Below, one piece after another: positions 1 through 5,719 of a DNA stretch of 14,567 nt; the first letter of the stretch is position 1; every line of letters starts with the position of its first letter. The notes below the pieces were generated by a model. The model did no database searches, had not been told where the DNA came from, and saw only the letters and a program-made list of their open reading frames with translations. The stretch is from JBJFCE01 sp051888775 (GTDB taxonomy: Bacteria > Bacillota > Clostridia > Lachnospirales > Lachnospiraceae), in contig JBJFCE010000035.1 in assembly GCA_051888775.1 (NCBI GenBank), forward strand, positions 1 to 14,567. The letters are read 5' to 3'. Both the position numbers and the translations under genes were made by a program.

Positions 1-1146
1 ATGAATACAAAATGTCTGCATTTGGAAGAGGAAGAAGGATATAGTAACAATTACGGAGCGATCAGCTATCCGATTTATCAGACAGCAACTTATGCGCATC
101 TGGGCGTGGGAAGAAGTACGGGATATGATTACAGCAGATTACAGAATCCGACAAAAGAGCATCTGGAAAAAGTAGTGGCAACGTTGGAAAACGGAACAGA
201 TGCATTGGCATTTTCTTCCGGAATGGCGGCAATCGCATTGCTGATGGAGATTTTTAAACCGGGTGATCATCTGATCGTTGATGCGGATCTGTATGGCGGA
301 AGCATCCGTTTGTTCCATAATATTTCCGAGAAAAACGGAATCACATTTTCAAGCATTGACTGTTGGAGAGATGATGTAGAGAGTTTTATCAATGAAAATA
401 CAAAGGCTGTGTATATCGAGACCCCGACTAATCCGATGATGAATGTAACAGACATTGCGGCACTTGCTGAAATCGCGCATAAACATCATTTGCTGCTGAT
501 CGTTGACAATACCTTTCTTTCACCGTACTTTCAGAACCCGCTGGAGCTGGGGGCAGATGTTGTTGTGCATAGCGGGACCAAATATCTCGGAGGACATAAT
601 GATACTCTCGCGGGTTTTCTTGTTACCAACAGGGAAGATCTGAGCGAAAAGTTCCGCTTTTTGATTAAGACAACCGGGGCCGGGCTTGCTCCGTTCGATG
701 CATGGCTGATCCTTCGTGGAATTAAGACGCTCGGTATCCGTATGGAAAAAGCGCAGCAGAATGCGATCGTGATCGCAAACTGGCTAAAGGAACAGGATGC
801 GGTGACCAAGGTGATCTATCCGGGACTGCCGGAACATCCGGGATATGAAATCATGAAAAAACAGGCAAGAGGATTTGGGGCAATGCTGACATTTCAGCTG
901 AAAAGTACGGAATTTGCTCTGGCAATTCTGGAAAAGGTCAGAATGATCAAGTTTGCAGAAAGCCTCGGCGGGGTGGAAACATTGATCACATATCCGGCGA
1001 CCCAGACACATGCGGATGTTCCGAAGGAAATTCGTGAGAAGAACGGGATCACAGATAGTACATTACGGCTTTCTGTAGGAATCGAAGACGCAAAGGATCT
1101 GTTGGAGGAATTAACAAATGTATTTTGTGAAATACAGGGCGAGTGA
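1..1146 (+). CDS. PLP-dependent Cys/Met metabolism enzyme (cystathionine gamma-synthase / lyase type)
   Basis: A 381-residue fold-type I PLP enzyme of the Cys/Met metabolism family, at the usual family length (380-400). These cytosolic homotetramers interconvert homoserine esters, cystathionine, cysteine and homocysteine. Visible family marks: Y43-S-R46 with N49-P50-T51 (phosphate binding from the neighbouring subunit), S72-S-G74-M75, Y98 (stacks on the PLP ring), D169 (pairs with the pyridine nitrogen), Schiff-base lysine K194 in HSGTKYLGGHND, the S321-LGGVE326 loop and R356 (substrate carboxylate). The residue after Y98-G is Gly, not the Cys typical of methionine gamma-lyase, which argues against that activity. 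Gamma-synthase, gamma-lyase and beta-lyase cannot be separated by eye, so no symbol is given. The ATG is the first base of the window, so its ribosome-binding site and any upstream riboswitch cannot be seen. The HD-domain gene follows closely and is probably cotranscribed. Confidence 0.93.
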   Translation: MNTKCLHLEEEEGYSNNYGAISYPIYQTATYAHLGVGRSTGYDYSRLQNPTKEHLEKVVATLENGTDALAFSSGMAAIALLMEIFKPGDHLIVDADLYGGSIRLFHNISEKNGITFSSIDCWRDDVESFINENTKAVYIETPTNPMMNVTDIAALAEIAHKHHLLLIVDNTFLSPYFQNPLELGADVVVHSGTKYLGGHNDTLAGFLVTNREDLSEKFRFLIKTTGAGLAPFDAWLILRGIKTLGIRMEKAQQNAIVIANWLKEQDAVTKVIYPGLPEHPGYEIMKKQARGFGAMLTFQLKSTEFALAILEKVRMIKFAESLGGVETLITYPATQTHADVPKEIREKNGITDSTLRLSVGIEDAKDLLEELTNVFCEIQGE

Positions 1147-1164
1147 AATACAGGGAGTGTGAAA
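1127..1164 (+). repeat. 16-bp tandem repeat (about 2.4 copies) at a gene junction
   Basis: Copy 1 (1127-1142) is GTGAAATACAGGGCGA, copy 2 (1143-1158) is GTGAAATACAGGGAGT, and a third partial copy GTGAAA runs 1159-1164. The repeat spans the last codons and TGA stop (1144-1146) of the PLP enzyme. It also supplies the GGGAG Shine-Dalgarno (1153-1157) of the next gene and creates an in-frame GTG at 1159. It looks like a local slippage duplication. Confidence 0.8.
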
Positions 1165-1167
1165 AGG

Positions 1168-1713
1168 ATGAACAGAGAAGAAGCATGGAATTTGCTGACA
1201 GAGTATAACAAAGATGCATTTCATCTGGAACATGCAGAGATTGTAGGAAAAACGCTGAAATACTTTGCACGGAAATTGGGGTATGAGGATGAGGAGGATT
1301 TTTGGGAAGTCGTCGGTATATTGCATGATCTCGATTTTGAACTGTATCCGGAGCAGCATTGTATCAAGGAGCAGGAGATCATGAGAGAGTGTGGAGTGGA
1401 TGAACGGATTATCCATGCCACGGCAAGTCATGGCTATGCGATCACAGTGGATATCAAACCGGAGCATGAGATGGAGAAGGTGTTGTATGCGGTAGATGAG
1501 CTGACAGGGCTGATAGGCGCCGTGGTCATCATGCGACCTTCTAAGAGTGTGCAGGATCTGGAAGTAAAGTCCGTAAAGAAAAAGTATAAGAGCAAGGGAT
1601 TTGCGGCAGGCTGTTCCAGAGAGGTGATTGAAAGGGGAGCAGAAATGTTAGGGTGGAGTCTGGATGAACTGATCGGGCAAACTATAGAGGCACTGCGGAC
1701 ATTTCGGCCTTGA
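1168..1713 (+). CDS. HD-domain phosphohydrolase-like protein
   Basis: A 181-residue soluble protein with the HD metal-dependent phosphohydrolase signature: H22 in an early helix, the H53-D54 pair in LHDLD, H83 and H88 downstream, and D110 in VDELTG. This order (H...HD...H...D) is the metal-ligand pattern of HD enzymes that hydrolyse phosphomonoesters or nucleotides. Compact clostridial HD proteins of this type usually lack a known substrate, and I cannot name one here. ATG 1168 is preferred because GGGAG at 1153-1157 sits 10 bases upstream. The in-frame GTG at 1159 would leave only one base between that site and the start. The gene begins 21 bases after the stop of the PLP enzyme, with no terminator between, and ends before a strong hairpin at 1745, so the two form a likely two-gene operon. 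A functional link to sulfur amino acids is not shown. Confidence 0.87.
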   Translation: MNREEAWNLLTEYNKDAFHLEHAEIVGKTLKYFARKLGYEDEEDFWEVVGILHDLDFELYPEQHCIKEQEIMRECGVDERIIHATASHGYAITVDIKPEHEMEKVLYAVDELTGLIGAVVIMRPSKSVQDLEVKSVKKKYKSKGFAAGCSREVIERGAEMLGWSLDELIGQTIEALRTFRP

Positions 1714-1744
1714 CGCATAGCAGACAGAAGAATTGTTGATTAGG

Positions 1745-1781
1745 GACAGGATATATGAACGGAAATATATCCTGTCTTTTT
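1745..1781 (+). terminator. Intrinsic terminator after the HD-domain gene
   Basis: A perfect 12-bp inverted repeat, GACAGGATATAT (1745-1756) and ATATATCCTGTC (1765-1776), with an 8-base loop. It is followed directly by five T residues (1777-1781), then C and T. It lies 31 bases after the HD-domain stop and just upstream of the next promoter. Confidence 0.92.
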
Positions 1782-1787
1782 CTGTTA

Positions 1788-1796
1788 TGTTATAAT
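1788..1796 (+). promoter_or_regulatory. Extended -10 sigma-A promoter of the CE2 esterase gene
   Basis: TG at 1788-1789, one base, then a perfect TATAAT at 1791-1796: the extended -10 motif TGnTATAAT. No good -35 box is visible 16-18 bases upstream, which is usual for extended -10 promoters. It lies directly after the preceding terminator. Transcription should start near 1803, leaving an untranslated leader of about 65 bases before ATG 1869. Confidence 0.7.
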
Positions 1797-1868
1797 GAAA
1801 AATAGCGGAATCCGAATCATGGTTTTTGTGGAAAGAAGATTGTGAATTCTGTAGGGAGAAAACAGCGT

Positions 1869-3092
1869 ATGAAAATGTTGAAAAAATTAACAGTGTTTAC
1901 TATGAGCGCAGTTCTGACTGTTGCGCTGTCCGCATGCGGAAAAACAGATTATACGGGAAATACTGTGCAGGGTAACGGTGACGCTCAGATGGAGGAAGGC
2001 TTTGAGGAAAATGTTACAGGTGAGCTGAGTGACAGAGCGTTTGTACCAAGCGAAGCATATGTCAGGGCAATCGGACGGACCAGAGAACAGGACGATACAC
2101 TTTGGCTGGTACAATCCGGCAGTGGTGCAGAGTTTACCTTTACGGGAACTGCGGCATCTGTTACCTTAAAGCCTGACAGCATGTTAAACGGAGGTATGGA
2201 CAGTCAGGTGCGTATCGCTATTTATGTGAATGGAGAGCGCGTGGTGGATGACATAGTGAATAAGTTGGAAAAGACTTATGATGTATTTGAAAGTGAAACT
2301 CCGCAGAGATGTACGGTCAGAGTGATCAAGCTGTCGGAGGCGGCACAGTCTACCGTCGGTATTGCAGGAATAGAGGTAACTTCTGTCGGGGATATTGCAC
2401 CGACACAGCAAAAGGAGCGGTTCATAGAATTTATCGGGGATTCCATTACCTGCGGATATGGTGTGGACGATGAAAACAGGGATCATCATTTTTCAACCCG
2501 AACCGAGGATGTTACCAAGACTTATGCCTATCAGGCGGCGGAGTTGTTGGATGCGGATTACAGTATGGTTTCTTACAGCGGTTATGGTATCATTTCTGGA
2601 TATTCAGGTAACGGAGAACAGGTGCCGGAACAGACATTGCCGCAATATTATGACAAGCTTGGATTTTCTTATGGGGCTTATATGGGATTATATTATCCGC
2701 AGGATGTTGCATGGGATTTTACAAAGCGCCAGCCGGATATCATTGTGATCAATCTGGGCACCAATGATAACAGTTATGTACGGGGCAATGCGGAAAAAGA
2801 GGCGCAGTATGAAGCGGCATATGCAGAATTCATAGAGCAGGTGCGTACCGACAATCCGGAAGCAGTCATTTTGTGTACGCTCGGAATCATGGGAGATGAA
2901 TTGTATTCTTCGATAGAGCGGGCAGTGTCATATTATCAGGAAAAGACAAGTGATACCAATATTTATACAATGCGCTTTGATGTGCAGTCCCCGGATGACG
3001 GATATGCAGCGGACTGGCATCCGACACAGACAACCCACGCCAAGGCAGCACAGAGACTGGCAGAGGAGATAGAAATGATTATGGAGTGGTAG
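1869..3092 (+). CDS. Lipoprotein acetyl esterase, carbohydrate esterase family 2-like (SGNH fold)
   Basis: A 407-residue predicted lipoprotein. A short basic N-terminus and hydrophobic stretch end in lipobox LSAC, with C23 as the lipidated residue, so it should be tethered outside the membrane. Residues about 55-175 look like the beta-sandwich domain that precedes the esterase in CE2 enzymes. Residues about 184-405 are the SGNH hydrolase: G190-D-S192 (nucleophile Ser192), SYSGYG around G239, NLGTND at 295-300, and D382-W-H384-P (catalytic His384). CE2 enzymes remove O-acetyl groups from plant polysaccharides such as glucomannan and xylan, and this is the likely role. ATG 1869 is chosen because GGGAG (1854-1858) lies 10 bases upstream. 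A GTG at 1842 would add nine residues but has a weak site. The gene has its own promoter and terminator. The GH5 mannanase lipoprotein at 9147 is a plausible partner. Confidence 0.88.
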   Translation: MKMLKKLTVFTMSAVLTVALSACGKTDYTGNTVQGNGDAQMEEGFEENVTGELSDRAFVPSEAYVRAIGRTREQDDTLWLVQSGSGAEFTFTGTAASVTLKPDSMLNGGMDSQVRIAIYVNGERVVDDIVNKLEKTYDVFESETPQRCTVRVIKLSEAAQSTVGIAGIEVTSVGDIAPTQQKERFIEFIGDSITCGYGVDDENRDHHFSTRTEDVTKTYAYQAAELLDADYSMVSYSGYGIISGYSGNGEQVPEQTLPQYYDKLGFSYGAYMGLYYPQDVAWDFTKRQPDIIVINLGTNDNSYVRGNAEKEAQYEAAYAEFIEQVRTDNPEAVILCTLGIMGDELYSSIERAVSYYQEKTSDTNIYTMRFDVQSPDDGYAADWHPTQTTHAKAAQRLAEEIEMIMEW

Positions 3093-3147
3093 GTGTACTG
3101 ATTGTCTTAGTCGGACTTGAAACTGATCTTGTACAGTAATCCGTCTG

Positions 3148-3184
3148 AAACAGATGCTGACCTGCCGGGGCAGCATCTGTTTTA
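3148..3184 (+). terminator. Intrinsic terminator after the CE2 esterase gene
   Basis: A perfect 12-bp inverted repeat, AAACAGATGCTG (3148-3159) and CAGCATCTGTTT (3171-3182), with an 11-base loop that could pair further (CC with GG). The 3' arm ends in a short run of four T. The tract is modest, but the stem is long and lies 55 bases after the stop. Confidence 0.82.
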
Positions 3185-3301
3185 ATTGTAACCGATACTT
3201 TGACACTTACCGCGTTTTGCCTCCATATCCTTGCCATTCTCCCTGAAATCAAGTAGAATAACAAACATACGAAAGCAGATAAAATGATAAAAACGGTATA
3301 G

Positions 3302-3328
3302 ATAACCGCAAACATCATTTGCGGTTAT
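3302..3328 (-). terminator. Hairpin at the superoxide dismutase stop codon, probable terminator
   Basis: A perfect 11-bp inverted repeat, ATAACCGCAAA (3302-3312) and TTTGCGGTTAT (3318-3328), with loop CATCA. Read on the minus strand, the stem starts at the superoxide dismutase stop codon (3325-3327). A T-rich run (GTTTTTATC) follows about eight bases after the stem. That distance is longer than in a standard intrinsic terminator, so efficiency is uncertain. Confidence 0.55.
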
Positions 3329-3963
3329 ACAAATGTCGCAAGAAAGCACTCTGACAGAGTCTGGTTAACCTGCTCCCAGTTGATGACTTCAAACCAGTCA
3401 TCAATATAGGCGGCGCGCTGGTTGTGGTGTTTTAGAAAATACGCATGTTCCCAGACATCCAGCGTTAAGAGCGGCAGCAACTTTTGCGTCAGCGGAGTAT
3501 CCTGATTCGCAGTCATGACAATCTTTAGCTTGTTGAAAGCATCCAGAACGAGCCATGTATAGCCGGAACCGAAGACTGAAAGGGCAGCCTGTGTAAAAGT
3601 CTTTTTAAAATTATCAAAATTGCCGTATGCGGAAGAGATATATGCTGCAGTCGGATTGGAAGGATGGCCGGAGCTGTCCGGACTCATATTTTTAAAAAAG
3701 AAGATATGGTTGTATACGCCGCCGGCATTACGTCTGACCGGAGTCTGAATGGCATCCGGAAGCGAGTCGGCGCAGATCAGAAGCTGTTCTAAGGACAGAT
3801 TGTGATATTCCGGATAGTTGGCAAGCGTCCGGTTCAGGTTGTCAACATAGGTTTGCAGGTAGAGGTCATGATGAAGCGTCATTGTCTCCGTATCGATATG
3901 CGGTTCCAGAGCAGAAGGTACATAGGGCAGAGGCGGATTTTCAAAAGGATAATGTTTATTCAT
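3325..3963 (-). CDS. sodA: Superoxide dismutase, Mn/Fe family (Mn-type features)
   Basis: A 212-residue cytosolic enzyme converting superoxide to oxygen and hydrogen peroxide, at normal family length. All four metal ligands are present: H31, H86 (VYNH), D169 and H173 (DVWEHAY). Gateway Tyr39 (QTYV) and the Glu172 dimer-bridge residue are also present. Gly at 82 (GGVYNH) and Gln154 in TANQD are the arrangement typical of Mn-dependent rather than Fe-dependent enzymes. The start at 3963 is supported by AAAGG (minus strand, 3976-3972) eight bases upstream; a longer frame to 4086 has an implausible N-terminus and overlaps the divergent gene. Oddity: the second-shell histidine equivalent to His30 of E. 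coli enzymes, in the usual HHDKHLQTY context, is Tyr35 here (HHDLYLQTY). That is one base away from a His codon. Transcribed divergently from the membrane aminopropyltransferase-like gene, 81 bases apart. Confidence 0.92.
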   Translation of the reverse strand: MNKHYPFENPPLPYVPSALEPHIDTETMTLHHDLYLQTYVDNLNRTLANYPEYHNLSLEQLLICADSLPDAIQTPVRRNAGGVYNHIFFFKNMSPDSSGHPSNPTAAYISSAYGNFDNFKKTFTQAALSVFGSGYTWLVLDAFNKLKIVMTANQDTPLTQKLLPLLTLDVWEHAYFLKHHNQRAAYIDDWFEVINWEQVNQTLSECFLATFV

Positions 3964-4044
3964 GCAGAATACCTTTCGGGATGAAAATAACTGCAAATAA
4001 ATATGCAGAGTTTTTTTATATGATATGAAAAGGCAGGGGCAGAT
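3964..4044. promoter_or_regulatory. Divergent control region between superoxide dismutase and the spermidine-synthase-like gene
   Basis: An 81-base AT-rich spacer that must serve both genes. It holds a short inverted repeat, CTGCA (3991-3995) and TGCAG (4004-4008), followed on the plus strand by seven T (4011-4017). A -10-like hexamer lies at 4019-4024: TATGAT on the plus strand, TATCAT on the minus strand. No convincing -35 box is visible on either strand, so promoter positions are tentative. Confidence 0.35.
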
Positions 4045-5670
4045 ATGAGTAAGGAAATAACAAGTACAGAAGAATGCCGGATACACAGAGGAATTTTGAA
4101 AAATAAATACTATCTGTATCTGACGGAATTTTTTGCGGGTATGTCGGTCATGGCGGTAGAGCTTGGTGCGAGCAGACTTTTGGCACCGTATTTCAGTTCC
4201 TCGCAGATCGTCTGGACGATCATTATCGGTACGATCATGATTGCGATGGCGCTCGGCAATATCTGGGGTGGCAGGAGTGCGGATAAGAATCCGAATCCCG
4301 ATAAGCTGTATCTGAGGATCCTGATTGCGGCAATCTGGATTGCGGCGATTCCGGTGTTTGGCAAATATGTGATTCTGTTGATTTCAGGGGCGTTAGTCTT
4401 GACTGTCAATCACAATTTTCTGATCTGGGCGGCATTTCTGGCATGTATGATCATCTTTGTTTTCCCGCTCTTTTTACTCGGAACCGTTACACCGTCGCTT
4501 GTCAAGTATACCGTGGACAGTTTGGACGACAGCGGAAAAACGGTCGGAGCGTTAAATGCTTTTAATACAATCGGCAGTATCATCGGAACCTTTGTGCCGA
4601 CCTTTGTTACGATTCCGGCGGTGGGGACGGCTGTTACCTTTTTGATCTTTGCCGGAATCCTGCTCATACTTGCATTGGTATATTTTATTACAAGCAGGCG
4701 GAAAACGCTGACCTGCGGTATCGGGATACTCCTATTGATCATCTGCAGTCTGTTTGGATCGTCGGATAGCTTTGCATTTTGGGAAGAGGATCTTCTGTAT
4801 GAGGGAGAATCCGTTTATAATTATCTTCAGGTAAAAGAAACTGACGATAGTGTCATATTATCTACCAATGTACTTTTCGGTGTGCAGTCCATTATGAAAA
4901 AAGGCGGTGGTGCAACCGGGATGTATTATGATTATGCGCTGGCGGCACCTGTCATGGCGGGAGCAGAGGAACCTAAGATCCTCATCCTTGGTATGGGAAC
5001 AGGTACGTATGCAACACAGTGTACGACGTATTTTGAAGGAGCGCAGATTGAAGGCGTGGAGATCGATGAGAAGATTACCCGGCTGGCAGAGCAATATTTT
5101 GAACTGCCGGAAACGGTTAAGGTGACGACTTACGACGGACGCGCTTATTTGGAAGCTGTATCAGACAAGTATGATATTATCATGGTCGATGCTTATCAGG
5201 ATATTACCATTCCGTTTCAGATGTCTTCTGTTGAGTTTTTTACAATGGTAAGAGATCATCTGACACAGGATGGTGTGATGGTCGTGAATATGAATATGCA
5301 TACCGATAAAGAAGGAAATATAAACGAATATCTTGCGGATACCATTTCATCGGTGTTTGATAACGTATACATTGTGGATGTGCCGGGAACGACAAACAGG
5401 GAATTATTTGCATCCCAAAACGGGGATATGATCCTGAATTTTGAACAAAATCTGACGCAGATTGATAATCCGGAGCTTGCGGGAATGCTTCAGAAAGTTT
5501 CTGGCGGACTCACTGTTTATGAGGCGGGAGACTACTTACTGACAGATGACAAGGCGCCTGTGGAACTGTTGGGGATGCAGGTGATCGATGAACTGATTCA
5601 GAAGGAACTTTCCTACTATAAAGAAATTTTTACCAGAGACGGAATAAAGGGAATCCTGAACGCATTTTAG
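4045..5670 (+). CDS. Membrane-fused spermidine synthase-like methyltransferase-fold protein
   Basis: A 541-residue two-part protein. Residues about 24-240 form roughly seven hydrophobic segments, with a MAVELGASRLLAPYF signature seen in fused MFS/spermidine-synthase-type proteins. Residues about 245-515 are a Rossmann-type aminopropyltransferase domain: YYDYALAAP (295-302), the cofactor loop G316-M-G-T-G320, acidic VEID (338-341), D364-G, and D382-A-Y-Q-D386. Soluble spermidine synthase transfers aminopropyl from decarboxylated S-adenosylmethionine to putrescine. The usual DSxDP catalytic loop is replaced here by DAYQD, so the real substrate is open. AGGGG (4035-4039) lies five bases before the ATG. 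No speD, speA or other polyamine gene is nearby. The end of the gene is part of a large hairpin shared with the convergent LTA-synthase-like gene. Family assignment is sure; function is not. Confidence 0.86.
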   Translation: MSKEITSTEECRIHRGILKNKYYLYLTEFFAGMSVMAVELGASRLLAPYFSSSQIVWTIIIGTIMIAMALGNIWGGRSADKNPNPDKLYLRILIAAIWIAAIPVFGKYVILLISGALVLTVNHNFLIWAAFLACMIIFVFPLFLLGTVTPSLVKYTVDSLDDSGKTVGALNAFNTIGSIIGTFVPTFVTIPAVGTAVTFLIFAGILLILALVYFITSRRKTLTCGIGILLLIICSLFGSSDSFAFWEEDLLYEGESVYNYLQVKETDDSVILSTNVLFGVQSIMKKGGGATGMYYDYALAAPVMAGAEEPKILILGMGTGTYATQCTTYFEGAQIEGVEIDEKITRLAEQYFELPETVKVTTYDGRAYLEAVSDKYDIIMVDAYQDITIPFQMSSVEFFTMVRDHLTQDGVMVVNMNMHTDKEGNINEYLADTISSVFDNVYIVDVPGTTNRELFASQNGDMILNFEQNLTQIDNPELAGMLQKVSGGLTVYEAGDYLLTDDKAPVELLGMQVIDELIQKELSYYKEIFTRDGIKGILNAF

Positions 5671-5690
5671 AAAGTGCGAAAGGATTCCCT
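5648..5690. terminator. Bidirectional hairpin between convergent genes
   Basis: A 10-bp inverted repeat, AGGGAATCCT (5648-5657) and AGGATTCCCT (5681-5690), encloses a second 7-bp stem, CGCATTT (5661-5667) with AAGTGCG (5672-5678), which includes one G-T pair. The plus-strand stop codon (5668-5670) lies in the apical loop region. The minus-strand read is followed by a T-rich tract (TTTATT), making it the likely end of the LTA-synthase-like transcript. The plus-strand tail (CATTATG) is poor in T. Confidence 0.62.
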
Positions 5691-5719
5691 CATTATGATC
5701 TGGATGATGGCGGGAATGA

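Noticed and set aside
1111..1467. A 118-codon minus-strand open frame
   Set aside because: Antisense to the HD-domain gene, which carries the full metal-binding pattern.
3964..4086. A longer N-terminus for the superoxide dismutase
   Set aside because: The added residues are Cys- and aromatic-rich, unlike any family member, and overlap the divergent gene; AAAGG marks the start at 3963.
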